Positions 51,868 to 59,909 of a stretch of DNA of 59,909 nucleotides are shown here, piece after piece (within the stretch, counting starts at the first letter, position 1; the number at the start of each line of letters is the position of its first letter). The DNA is from Candidatus Brevefilum sp. (GTDB lineage: Bacteria; Chloroflexota; Anaerolineae; Anaerolineales; Anaerolineaceae), in assembly GCA_019428905.1 (NCBI GenBank), contig JAHYJN010000013.1, positions 1-59,909 on the forward strand, given 5' to 3'. The translations under genes were made by a program, and so were the position numbers. Below the pieces are notes generated by a model. The model saw only the letters and a program-made list of their open reading frames with translations, did no database searches and was not told the DNA's origin.

Positions 51868-51905
51868 GCGGGTTGATTCAGAAATGGTCAACCCGCTTTT
51901 ATTAT
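51868..51905 (+). terminator. intrinsic terminator after the E1/E2 operon
   Basis: Perfect 9-bp stem GCGGGTTGA / TCAACCCGC (51868-51876 with 51888-51896) followed by TTTTATTATT. Confidence 0.85.
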
Positions 51906-51955
51906 TCAGGATTTGAATTCGATTTCCCAAAAAACAGGATGATTTAGCTTTTTAA

Positions 51956-54385
51956 TTACCGGTCTTCAAGCTCGCCGTATAACCAGCCGTAAATGTAATG
52001 GATCTCGTTGATCAGGCGCATGTAATTGCGGGTCTCTTCGATGCGCACGATCTCGATGAACAGGTCAGGGTCGTCGATGGGGGTCATGTCTTTCCAGGCC
52101 AGGGTGTTGCCTGGTCCGCCGTTATACGCTGCCAGCATGGCGAAGATGTCGTCCTCAAACAGGTTGCGCTGCTGCCCAAGGTAACTGGCGCCAAAGATGA
52201 TGCTGACCTGCGGGCGGTCGAGGTCCTCGACCGTGTAATCATCCGGCCAACCCAGGTTTTGTGCAAGCTGGGCACCGGTGGCGGGCATGATCTGCATTAA
52301 GCCGCGGGCACCTGCGCCGGAGCGGATGAATCCCTCGTAGGTGCTCTCCTGGCGCATGACCGAGAGCAGCAGCAGGGGCGAGATCTCCCTGGATTGGGCA
52401 GCCGGCAGGACCCAATCGAGGTAATAGGCGCCAAAGCGAATACGGGAAAAGTAGGCGGGCGCTGAAAGGGCATCGCCCCGCTCAAGACCGGCCAGGCGCA
52501 AGAGCTGGGTGCTGGCAACCAGGGCAGATCGGTATAAACCGATGTCGGCCAAGGCTGGGATTAACCGGAAGGTCTGGGCGGGGTCTTCAGCGTATTCAAG
52601 GCGGATTGACTCAAATTCGGCCTTGCCTGCCGGATAATCGCCCAAGGCCCAGTATTCCAAGCCGCGCTGGAAACGCGGGTCGTAGGCCAGCATACCGGGG
52701 CTTTCCAGGTTGATTTCCGGGGCAAGTTCAAATGTGGCCCGCAGCCAGGCTTCTGCTTCAGGTTGGAAGGGGGTTAGATCAGGGTTGAGGTCATAGGTGG
52801 CGGGCTCGGCAAAGGGCTCCCGTCCGATGAGCAGATCTTCGGCGCGGATGCTGTAATGGCCAAAGGGGTTGGCGGTTTGGGCCAGTTTCCAAGTATCGAG
52901 GGCGGCGCCGAGCTCGCCCTGGGCTTCCTGGCATTTGCCGATCCACAGGTAGGCCGCGGCCAGCTCAGAGGGTTCAGCGGTCAGAACCAGGGCGCGGGAG
53001 AACAGCGCTTGCGCGCCAGCCCAGTCACCCAATCGGACCAGCGCAATACCCGCGAAGTAGGTCGCACGGAAGGTCTCGTCTGAATCGGGGTATTCACCGG
53101 CAATACGCCCCCAGGTATCTGAGGCTTCCTGGAGCATCTCGGCGCGCTCGAAGGAGCGGCCTGCCCTGAAGAGGAAGTCCGCTGCGTAAGGGGATTCGGG
53201 CCGCTGGGCGACGAAATCCAACGAGCTTTCGGCAGCCGCCTGGGGATCGCCAATGAAAGCCCACAGGGTATATTCGATCGACTGCCAGGCATCAACATAA
53301 TAGGTGCTGGTGGGATAGGCCTCGATCAGTTCCTGCCACACGGCAATTGCGGCCAGGAGTGCCGCTTCACCGCCGGCGGCGCGTGAAGCCAGGCCTTTGT
53401 GGTAAAGGGCAGCGTCAGCGAATTCTTCGGTTTCTCCGGCTAGGTAGCGGTCAAAGGCCTGGATTGCTAGCTGGTGATTGCCAATATAATAGTTGACCAA
53501 GCCGCGGTGGTACTCGTTGACGGGCACACCGTCGTCCACCAAGATCACAAGGGCGGTGTAGGCGTCGAAGGCAAAGGGAAACTGCTCGACCGATTCTTCC
53601 AGAATGGCATAAGCCTGGTCGGTTTCCCCACGTTCGAGGAGGATGCGCCCGATGAGGAGGGCCATGCTCGCTTTCGTATAGTCACTACTGGCATTATTAA
53701 ACAAATCTCGATACAGCGATAAAGCCGTATCCTCGTCACCGCTGGATTGGTAAGCCCGGGCGATTTTGACCGCCAGGGCATCGGTGCCGCCGGTGGGGTG
53801 GGCCAGGTAGGCTTGCTGGAAGCTGGCGATGGCCGCCTGGTGGTCAGCGAGGGTGGTGAACAGGTCCCCGCGCAGCTCGTGCAGGCGGGTGTCGATCAGC
53901 CCCGGACGGAGGTCGAGGTATGCCTGGTAGGCCCCCAGCGCATCCTCGTACCGTTGGAGTTGGGTATAGGTCTGTCCCAGCATGTATTGGGCGCGGGCCG
54001 CTGTGACCGGGTCGGATGCGAGGGCTGCTTGGCGGAAGTGGATCAAGGCGGTACTGATCTCACCCTGGTTGAAATAGGCCTGCCCGAGCCCCAGCTCAGC
54101 CTGGGCGGTGACCTCGGGGTCAGCGCTGCGGGCACCGGCATCCTGGAAAATTCCCAAAGCAGATTCAAAGTCACCGGCGAACAGGGCCAGATCACCCTCG
54201 GTCACCAGCATCTCGGGGGGAGGGGGTAGGGTCGCCGTTGGGGTGGGTGTGGTTTGGGGGGAGGCGGTCACCGCGGGGGTGGTGGCGGCGGGCGGATCCA
54301 AGGCGGGCGTGTCCGCTGGGCTGCTGCAGGCGGAGACGAGTAAGATGACAAGCAGGGCTAGCGTTGAAATTCGATGCTTTTTCAT
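51956..54385 (-). CDS. lipoprotein soluble-type lytic transglycosylase with TPR repeats
   Basis: 809 aa. Signal with lipobox LLVSAC (Cys20), a Pro/Thr-rich spacer, then many TPR-like helical pairs over about residues 60-600 (ALGIFQDAGARSADPEVTAQ, ALIHFRQAALASDPVTAARA, AIQAFDRYLAGETEEFADAA). The C-terminal SLT domain (about 640-790) has LLSVMRQESTYEGFIRSGAG with the catalytic Glu in QEST, ARGLMQIMPATGAQLAQNLG and FAMLAAYNGGPGNTLAWKD. It cleaves glycan strands to 1,6-anhydro ends on the outer face of the membrane. There is no clear SD; a -10 lies so close to the ATG that the mRNA is probably leaderless. Confidence 0.92.
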   Translation of the reverse strand: MKKHRISTLALLVILLVSACSSPADTPALDPPAATTPAVTASPQTTPTPTATLPPPPEMLVTEGDLALFAGDFESALGIFQDAGARSADPEVTAQAELGLGQAYFNQGEISTALIHFRQAALASDPVTAARAQYMLGQTYTQLQRYEDALGAYQAYLDLRPGLIDTRLHELRGDLFTTLADHQAAIASFQQAYLAHPTGGTDALAVKIARAYQSSGDEDTALSLYRDLFNNASSDYTKASMALLIGRILLERGETDQAYAILEESVEQFPFAFDAYTALVILVDDGVPVNEYHRGLVNYYIGNHQLAIQAFDRYLAGETEEFADAALYHKGLASRAAGGEAALLAAIAVWQELIEAYPTSTYYVDAWQSIEYTLWAFIGDPQAAAESSLDFVAQRPESPYAADFLFRAGRSFERAEMLQEASDTWGRIAGEYPDSDETFRATYFAGIALVRLGDWAGAQALFSRALVLTAEPSELAAAYLWIGKCQEAQGELGAALDTWKLAQTANPFGHYSIRAEDLLIGREPFAEPATYDLNPDLTPFQPEAEAWLRATFELAPEINLESPGMLAYDPRFQRGLEYWALGDYPAGKAEFESIRLEYAEDPAQTFRLIPALADIGLYRSALVASTQLLRLAGLERGDALSAPAYFSRIRFGAYYLDWVLPAAQSREISPLLLLSVMRQESTYEGFIRSGAGARGLMQIMPATGAQLAQNLGWPDDYTVEDLDRPQVSIIFGASYLGQQRNLFEDDIFAMLAAYNGGPGNTLAWKDMTPIDDPDLFIEIVRIEETRNYMRLINEIHYIYGWLYGELEDR

Positions 54386-54392
54386 GGGTTAA

Positions 54393-54401
54393 AGTGTAGC
54401 A
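54393..54401 (-). promoter_or_regulatory. extended -10 of the transglycosylase gene, leaderless arrangement
   Basis: Minus strand TGC-TACACT, ending 7 bases before the ATG at 54385, so transcription should start at or next to the start codon. The 11-mer CTTGTGCTACA across this site also spans the nrdR promoter -10. Confidence 0.5.
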
Positions 54402-54454
54402 CAAGAGAGGGAGAAGGGTGAATGGTCCCACTCCGCTTCGCTTCGGGGATTACA

Positions 54455-54482
54455 TGAATAGTGAGTGGTGAATAGTGAGTGG
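54455..54482 (+). repeat. 14-bp tandem repeat in the intergenic region
   Basis: TGAATAGTGAGTGG occurs twice head to tail. Related GTGAGTAGTGAG sequence recurs at 54798-54811, and AGTGAATAG in reverse orientation near 4426-4440 upstream of the hydrolase gene. It looks like a short dispersed intergenic element. Confidence 0.6.
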
Positions 54483-54540
54483 TTCACCCTGACCCGTGTG
54501 CCGTCCTAAATAACGTTTACAGAAATAATAATAAAAAGAA

Positions 54541-54752
54541 AGTTAGGCCAAGATGGGTAGGGCGGCATAAAGCCAAGATGCCATGGAGGATGCCGTTATT
54601 TGCATGAAAGCAGGGCTTTCGGGTCCTAACGGCTGGCGAGAGGGTCGGCTGGTTGGCTGGCTAACCTCAAGCGAGAACGAATAGGCCGACGACACTCGTA
54701 AATATCCGCGGGTCGATACTTTCGGACGAGGGTTCGATTTCCGTCATTTCCA
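54541..54752 (+). ncRNA. tmRNA-like 3' domain (possibly truncated ssrA)
   Basis: The 3' end reads TTTCGGACGAGGGTTCGATT followed by TCCGTCATTTCCA. That is very close to the end of bacterial tmRNA (E. coli TTTCGGACGCGGGTTCAACT...TCCA). Upstream are pseudoknot-like pairings: GTTAGG (54542-54547) with CCTAAC (54625-54630), GGCAT with either of two ATGCC blocks (54564-54594), the hairpin GAAAGC-AGG-GCTTTC (54606-54620) and GTCGGC (54644-54649) with GCCGAC (54685-54690). A strong terminator follows 8 bases later. I cannot find the 5' half (GGNTTCGACNGG), a resume codon or a tag ending in Ala-Ala, and the T-stem has mismatches. So it is a truncated or diverged ssrA, or a relic. The rest of 54386-54881 holds only repeats and the terminator. 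Confidence 0.55.
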
Positions 54753-54759
54753 TCGATCC

Positions 54760-54784
54760 AAAAACCGCCCAGCTGGGCGGTTTT
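54760..54784 (+). terminator. intrinsic terminator behind the tmRNA-like RNA
   Basis: Self-complementary AAAACCGCCCAG/CTGGGCGGTTTT, stem 12 bp when fully paired, with flanking A and T tracts, so it works on either strand. Confidence 0.8.
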
Positions 54785-54881
54785 GAGTTCGTGAAGGGTG
54801 AGTAGTGAGTTTGTATTAGTCGGATGGCTTTGAAAAAGAAAAATCTAATTTTTTATACGTCATATGTTAAGCTGAAATTTT

Positions 54882-57800
54882 TCATTTCCCTCGACTTGGT
54901 GCAGTACCCCAACTACCTCCTCCACCGCCACCTCCCCCACCTCCTGATTGATAAAATCTAAATGTTTGATTGTGATAAAAAGAAGTATTACCAGTCGATA
55001 TTGTAAAGTTATGATCTTTTGGTTTTTTGATTCCATAAAATTGAGAAATGAGAAAGTTTATTGGTACATCCCAAGAAAGGCCTGTGGGAAAATCACCACC
55101 AGTAAAAGTGCCAGGAGTGACAAGACCTGCATAAACGTGTGATTTCTCAATATTAACAAAATCGTTAGCAGGTGAATAGCTTTTATTTCTTTCCCACCAT
55201 TCTTCAGAATAATCTAATGTGTAATAGTCTCTCATTCTATTTACTTCATCTGATTCAAGATCGCTTTTCTCACCTGCGGATTTCCAGGCATCAATAGCAA
55301 CATATGTTGAAACGCCAATAGCAACAATAGCAAGGGTGGTTATTATTAGCTCTCCATTATAATCTGTAAAAATAACAGGATTATTTTGGGTAAATCCATA
55401 TGCATTCTTTGATTGGTTGTCATAGTCAAAACCTAAGAATCGATCCTTAGAAATATACCTACCATCTTCAGGATCGTAATATCTCGCTCGCAGGTACTGC
55501 AGACCAGTGTCTTTATCCATCTGCTCACCGGTGAAGGTGAAATCAGTATCCCCTGAACCGGATTTACTTCTTTCCTGCCCGAACACGTCATAGGTGTACC
55601 TGGCCACCACAGCACCGGTCTCGTCCGTCAGCAGTCGGGTGCTGCCCAGCCCGTCGGCCAACAGGTAGCTGGTACTGGTACTTTCCGATTGAGCGATCAG
55701 ATCAAGGCCGTACAGATAATCGATCGCTGAACCACTAGTTGTCTCCCGCAGAACGAGGGCCATACCAGCAGCAAGATCCTGCAGGTATTCTGATGTGACG
55801 CCGTTGACGTTGTACCCAACGCGCACACCATCGCCGTTATAGGCATAGGCAGTGGTGGCAGCCCCATTGGCCCAAGCAGCCAGCTTGCCGGCCTTATTCC
55901 AGGTGAAGCTTTGACCGCCCTTGGTGAGCAGGTTGCCAGCGTCATCCCAGGTGTAAGCGGTGGTGACGCCAGCGGTTATCTTGCTGACCAGGCGATCGGC
56001 GGCATCATAGGTGTAGCTCGTTACGACCCCATCCTGGGTCATGGTCAGGCGGTTGCCCATTGGGTCATAGGTGTATGATACCGTCCCAGGCGTACCTGAT
56101 GGGTAGGTAACCGTTAGGATGCGATCGAGGGCATCGTAGCTGTAAGTGGTGGTGCCATCCGCATCGGCCATCGACAGGCGGTTGCCAACCGGATCCAGGG
56201 TGTAGGTGAAACTTTCGAGGGTCGTGGTGCCTTTCTTATGGGTGATGGTCGTCAGGCGGTCGGCATTGTCATAAGCATTGGTCGTCACCACGCCGTTGGG
56301 CAAGGTGGTGGTGATCAAACGGCCAGCACCATCGTAGGCATAGGTGGTGGTGTTGGCTTCCCAATCCATCACCTGGACGAGCTGATCGGCAGCGTCATAC
56401 TGGTAGGTCGTTGTACCTGCCGGCGTGGTTAGGGTCAGGCGGTTGCGGGCATCGTAGGTGTAAGCGGTTGTCCCGTTGGGTGAGGTGATGCTGATCGGGC
56501 GATAAAGATGATCATAGGCATAGGTGGTTGTGCCGGTGCTGTCGACCATCGAGAGCCGGTTGCCCACTGCGCCATAGGTATAAGCAACAGAGGTTCCACC
56601 TGTATATTGAATGCCGGTTTGCCGGTCCAGGGCATCATAGCTATATAAGGTTGTATCTCCATTGGCATCGGTGATGCTGGCGATGTTGCCGTTGGCATCA
56701 TGGGTCAGGCTCTGCACAAACCCCAAGGGGTTGGTGATCGCCACCAGGCGGTTCAAGGCATCAAAACCGTAGGTTGTGCTGTGGCTGTTGGCATCGGTCA
56801 TGCCAACACGGTTGCCAACCTGGTCATAGGCGTAGGCCACCGATCCGCCCAGGGCATCCGTGACGGTGAGCAGCTGGTTGCGATCGTTGTAGGTAAAGCT
56901 TGTCGTGTGGTTGTTTGCATCGGTCACACTGGTTTTGTTGCCGACCGCGTCATAAGCAGTGAGGGTCTCATTGTTGAGTGCATCCTTAATGCTGACTGGG
57001 CGGTTGAGGGCATCATAGGTTGTTGTCATAGCATGCGCCAGGGGATCGGTAACTTTAGTTAAGTTACCATTTCCATCATAGGTAAACGTTGTGGTTTTGT
57101 TCAACGGGTTTGTGTTTGTCAGCATGCGGTTGAGGGCATCATAGGTGTAAGTTATTGTATGGCCGTTGCCATCCGTTTCTGAGAGCAAATTCTGGGCAGG
57201 ATCATATGCATGTGATATCACATAACCTTCAGGATCTGTCATGGTTAACAGGTCATCCCGGTTAGTGTAAGTGAAAGTGGTTACTTTTCCACTGGCGTCC
57301 GTTTCTGACAGCTTGTTTCCGACAAGATCATAGACATAAGAGGTAACGCCACTTAACGCATCTGTTATCGACAGCGTGCGGTCAAAGTTGTCATAGGTAT
57401 AGGTGGTAGAGAATCCGCGCGGATTGGTTTGACTGACCATGCGACCAGCGTCGTCATAGGTATAGGATGTGGCCAGCCCAAAGGCATTGGTGACCGATGC
57501 TAAATCCCCATTTGCGTTATAGGCAAACGAGGTGGTGTTGCCACGTGCGTCTTTACTGGATTGTAATAAGCCGAAGTTATTCCCGGTTCCGTAATAAGTA
57601 AATTGACTGGTGAAGCCTAGGGGATCTGTTTGGGTCAGCCTGTTTCCACGAGAATCATAGGTAAAGGAGGTGGTGTGACCTTTTTGATCGGTAATGGACA
57701 AGGGATCGTTCTTGGAAGTATAGGTGGTTGTGACAACTCCTGCCAGTGCATCCGTCCTGGTGAGCTGGTTGCCGCGGGCATCATAAGTGTATATGGTCGT

Positions 57801-59909
57801 ATGCCCACGTGCATCCGTGTTTGAGATGATATTGTAATCATCATCGTAGGTGTTCGTTATGGTAAAGTTGAGCGGGTCTTTGATGCTTTGCAGGCGGCCT
57901 AAATCGTCATAATCGTATTTTGTTACTTTCCCCCGCCGATCCGTGACGTAGGTGTCTTTCTCCAAAGTATCATAGAAGAAGGTGGTGGTGTTCCCTTCCG
58001 CATCCCATTGTTTGACAACCCGGCCCTCCTCATCGTACTGGTTGGTGAGGAAGGTGTGACCATTGGCGTCTGTAACTGTAAGGACTCGATGGTCATCATC
58101 ATAGGTATAGGTCGTAACGCCGCCCTCAACATCGGTGACATTGACCAGATTGCCATCCACATCATAAGCGTAATTGACGGTGCGGCCAATCAGATCGGTA
58201 ACCCGGGTCAGGTTGCTGCCAGTGTAGCTAAAACCTAACAGGAACCTTCCAGTGGTATCCGTGATATTGGCAATGACTGTACCGGTATAGTTAAATTCCA
58301 GGCCGTGCCCATTTCTATCAACGATGCGGGATATCTTGCCCAAGCTGTTGAAAATATAAAGCGTCTGGTCCTTTTTCATAAGGCGGTAGGTGCCATCACT
58401 TTCCTGGGTCAGGATATCAAAATTACCTGCAGGCGCTTCAAATCCCGTATCAGTGATGTCAAAGTAAGCTGCATGACTGGCACCATAGGTGATTTTGACC
58501 TGGGATGATAAGGTTTCTGCTTTGATCTGATAGCTGTGCTGCCAGCCATAGCCCATGATACCTGTGGTGGATGGGTTGAGCGAGTTGTAATAGCGTTCGA
58601 ATGAAAATTGAACATCACCCCTGATTGGCATGGTCAGGTCGACCAGGTTATGCGCATAATTACCATTGGCTGTGTTGACCGGATCGCCGTCGAAATAGAC
58701 ATAAGAGATTTGATTCCCGTAGGTGATTTCTTGAAATTCTTGCTTACCAATCCAGGGGTCGGCATCGACATAATATTGGCAGATATAGTTGATTTTAAGT
58801 AATGAATCGTAGCAGGTTTTATAGTTAATGCCATAACCAGTCCCATGCGGGTGAGGGCCAGAGATATCCCCCCACCAGTTGTTCTCTGCTTTGACAGTAA
58901 TATTTGAAGTATTGCCATTGTAAACTGCGTAGGATGCTATGTCATTAAAGTAATTGCTGTAGATCAAATGATTTTCGCTATTAACATACACGCCTTTGGA
59001 AGCACTGTGCTCAATGATGGAGTTGGACAAGGCCAAGCTGCCACCAGTTGCGACATAGACCATGGTTCTATTATTGCCAGTGTTGGTATAGCTGTAGCCG
59101 CCATAACGGAGAACGGCATGATCTAATATAGCTGAGCCCCCGGAGAAAATGTATATACCCTCCCAGTTACCAGATGATGGGGTGCCGCTGCCAATGGGAT
59201 AACCATAATTGTTGTCAGCCAGGGTGGTGAAAATAACAGGATGGTCAGCAGTGGTTGCAACCTGCAAAGTGCCGTATACATTGATGCGATTTGTATAGCC
59301 GTCGGTCTTAATCACTTCATCAGGTCCCAAAACCCAAGTTGCATCAGAAGAGACGGACACGCCATTAGGGAAAACCCATTCGAGGCCATTGCTGGTACCC
59401 AGTTTGACAATTCCCGTCAGTTTAGATTCCATGCGAATGTACTGGTTTGAGTTATCAATACCGGTATTGTCAGTGATCGCAAACTCACCCGAATAACCAT
59501 CCCCAGACGAAATCAGATAGATGGGATAGGAAGTGCGATTAATGACGTTGCCGCGGATTTCAGGAGAGAGAGGACCAGCAAGGCTGGAACCGTAGATGTA
59601 GATGCCATGAGAACCACAATCCTGAATGGTGTTGTACAGGATAGAAATTGTGTCTACGTTATAGGCATAGATGCCGTCGGAACCACAATTTTGGATGGTG
59701 TTATTTTCAATAACGATGCCTTCTTGACCTGAAACATACACGCCTTTGGAAGCACTGTGCTCAATGATGGAGTTGGACAAGACCAAGCTGCCACCAGTTG
59801 CGACATAGACCATGGTTCTATTATTGCCAGTGTTGGTATAGCTGTAGCCGCCATAACGGAGAACGGCATGATCTAATATAGCTGAGCCCCCGGAGAAAAT
59901 GTATATACC
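54882..59909 (-). CDS. giant beta-helix/YD-repeat (Rhs-type) protein, 5' end outside the window
   Basis: At least 1675 codons; the frame is open through the right edge. Order from the visible start: parallel beta-helix repeats (NNTIQNCGSDGIYAYNVDT, about 1-380), then a DUF6531-like region with GDPVNTANGNYAHNLVDL and FSFERYYNSL (about 400-460). Next are roughly 900 residues of YD repeats (YTYDALNRMLTNTNPLNKTT and many similar), then the Rhs core end: TYDVFGQERSKSG, FTGEQMDKDTGLQYLRARYY and FTQNNPVIFTDYNGEL (about 1430-1515). The variable tip is about 150 residues with a hydrophobic helix (TTLAIVAIGVSTYVAI) and a run of ten Gly near the end. Such proteins are large secreted or surface shells, often carrying a toxin tip. 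I recognise no toxin domain and there is no immunity gene downstream. Confidence 0.92.
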   Translation of the reverse strand, partial: GIYIFSGGSAILDHAVLRYGGYSYTNTGNNRTMVYVATGGSLVLSNSIIEHSASKGVYVSGQEGIVIENNTIQNCGSDGIYAYNVDTISILYNTIQDCGSHGIYIYGSSLAGPLSPEIRGNVINRTSYPIYLISSGDGYSGEFAITDNTGIDNSNQYIRMESKLTGIVKLGTSNGLEWVFPNGVSVSSDATWVLGPDEVIKTDGYTNRINVYGTLQVATTADHPVIFTTLADNNYGYPIGSGTPSSGNWEGIYIFSGGSAILDHAVLRYGGYSYTNTGNNRTMVYVATGGSLALSNSIIEHSASKGVYVNSENHLIYSNYFNDIASYAVYNGNTSNITVKAENNWWGDISGPHPHGTGYGINYKTCYDSLLKINYICQYYVDADPWIGKQEFQEITYGNQISYVYFDGDPVNTANGNYAHNLVDLTMPIRGDVQFSFERYYNSLNPSTTGIMGYGWQHSYQIKAETLSSQVKITYGASHAAYFDITDTGFEAPAGNFDILTQESDGTYRLMKKDQTLYIFNSLGKISRIVDRNGHGLEFNYTGTVIANITDTTGRFLLGFSYTGSNLTRVTDLIGRTVNYAYDVDGNLVNVTDVEGGVTTYTYDDDHRVLTVTDANGHTFLTNQYDEEGRVVKQWDAEGNTTTFFYDTLEKDTYVTDRRGKVTKYDYDDLGRLQSIKDPLNFTITNTYDDDYNIISNTDARGHTTIYTYDARGNQLTRTDALAGVVTTTYTSKNDPLSITDQKGHTTSFTYDSRGNRLTQTDPLGFTSQFTYYGTGNNFGLLQSSKDARGNTTSFAYNANGDLASVTNAFGLATSYTYDDAGRMVSQTNPRGFSTTYTYDNFDRTLSITDALSGVTSYVYDLVGNKLSETDASGKVTTFTYTNRDDLLTMTDPEGYVISHAYDPAQNLLSETDGNGHTITYTYDALNRMLTNTNPLNKTTTFTYDGNGNLTKVTDPLAHAMTTTYDALNRPVSIKDALNNETLTAYDAVGNKTSVTDANNHTTSFTYNDRNQLLTVTDALGGSVAYAYDQVGNRVGMTDANSHSTTYGFDALNRLVAITNPLGFVQSLTHDANGNIASITDANGDTTLYSYDALDRQTGIQYTGGTSVAYTYGAVGNRLSMVDSTGTTTYAYDHLYRPISITSPNGTTAYTYDARNRLTLTTPAGTTTYQYDAADQLVQVMDWEANTTTYAYDGAGRLITTTLPNGVVTTNAYDNADRLTTITHKKGTTTLESFTYTLDPVGNRLSMADADGTTTYSYDALDRILTVTYPSGTPGTVSYTYDPMGNRLTMTQDGVVTSYTYDAADRLVSKITAGVTTAYTWDDAGNLLTKGGQSFTWNKAGKLAAWANGAATTAYAYNGDGVRVGYNVNGVTSEYLQDLAAGMALVLRETTSGSAIDYLYGLDLIAQSESTSTSYLLADGLGSTRLLTDETGAVVARYTYDVFGQERSKSGSGDTDFTFTGEQMDKDTGLQYLRARYYDPEDGRYISKDRFLGFDYDNQSKNAYGFTQNNPVIFTDYNGELIITTLAIVAIGVSTYVAIDAWKSAGEKSDLESDEVNRMRDYYTLDYSEEWWERNKSYSPANDFVNIEKSHVYAGLVTPGTFTGGDFPTGLSWDVPINFLISQFYGIKKPKDHNFTISTGNTSFYHNQTFRFYQSGGGGGGGGGGSWGTAPSRGK
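58983..59159 (-). repeat. direct repeat copy A inside the beta-helix region
   Basis: 177 bp that recur at 59733-59909 with a single mismatch, offset exactly 750 bp (250 codons, in frame). Confidence 0.95.
59733..59909 (-). repeat. direct repeat copy B, cut by the window edge
   Basis: Second copy of the 177-bp repeat at 58983-59159. The match continues to the last base of the window, so the true repeat is longer. Confidence 0.95.

Noticed and set aside
54700..54760. A tRNA gene suggested by the GGTTCGATT T-loop
   Set aside because: No cloverleaf can be drawn: anticodon and D arms are missing, and the upstream TTTCGGACG fits tmRNA instead.
55600..58400. CRISPR-like periodic repeats
   Set aside because: The periodicity is of degenerate coding YD repeats in one long frame, without identical repeats and unique spacers.

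Overview
The window looks like a chromosomal segment of a bacterium of the phylum Chloroflexota, most likely class Anaerolineae. I infer this from the combination of genes and not from a database search: a full division and cell wall (dcw) cluster, a cobalamin-dependent (class II) ribonucleotide reductase with NrdR, a ribosomal protein L31 carrying an RNA polymerase alpha-CTD-like tail, a pyruvate phosphate dikinase of the anaerobe type, and a MurG with an unusual donor loop. Most genes are mid-GC, tightly packed and often overlap by 1 to 4 bases.

Layout. (1) 1-2803, minus strand: an autoregulated-looking ECF sigma / anti-sigma operon. Downstream it carries a membrane protein (bactofilin-like beta-solenoid, several membrane helices, alpha-CTD-like tail) and a lipoprotein cut by the window edge. 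(2) 2905-7852, minus: deoxynucleoside kinase, an alpha/beta hydrolase, then nrdR-nrdJ behind a structured leader. (3) 8042-9784, plus: phosphoenolpyruvate-protein phosphotransferase (PtsI) alone. (4) 9906-11178, minus: a mechanosensitive channel gene broken by one frameshift. (5) 11494-28774, minus: the dcw cluster. In transcription order it is mraZ, rsmH, ftsL-like, ftsI-type PBP, murF, mraY, murD, ftsW, murG, a CvpA-like gene, murC, murB, ddl, ftsQ, ftsA, ftsZ. Upstream are a clear sigma-70-type promoter and four GTGG repeats at exact 10-bp spacing (MraZ operator). murE is absent. (6) 28981-35446, plus: padR with a histidine-rich partner, rplU-rpmA-rpmE, tdk, hpt, a CCA-transferase/HD protein, a second alpha/beta hydrolase and a nitroreductase. 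(7) 35470-39154, minus: an NAD-dependent epimerase, a beta-propeller-like lipoprotein and a GNAT acetyltransferase. (8) 39464-42307, plus: ppdK. (9) 42615-48215, plus: an AT-richer rhamnoside-use group (TIM-barrel sugar isomerase, GH78 alpha-L-rhamnosidase, GPH symporter). (10) 48554-51846, plus: a pyruvate dehydrogenase-type E1alpha-E1beta-E2 operon without E3. (11) 51956-54385, minus: a TPR lytic transglycosylase lipoprotein. (12) 54541-54784, plus: a structured RNA whose 3' end matches tmRNA, with its own terminator but no recognisable 5' half. (13) 54882-59909, minus: a giant beta-helix/YD-repeat (Rhs) protein, open at the window edge.

How it fits together: the largest block makes peptidoglycan precursors and the division ring, with MraZ as local autoregulator. 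The transglycosylase remodels the same wall and the sigma operon may watch the envelope. NrdJ, NrdR, the deoxynucleoside kinase, Tdk and Hpt form a nucleotide supply theme. PPDK, PtsI and the E1/E2 operon share the phosphoenolpyruvate/pyruvate node. The rhamnoside genes import and cleave plant or glycan-derived rhamnosides inside the cell.

Points most worth a second look: two proteins with alpha-CTD-like tails, one ribosomal and one membrane (about half of residues identical over 60 by hand alignment); alternative stems in the nrdR leader; the MurG substitutions; the orphan tmRNA-like 3' end; the PadR/His-rich pair; and the recent 750-bp internal duplication in the Rhs protein.
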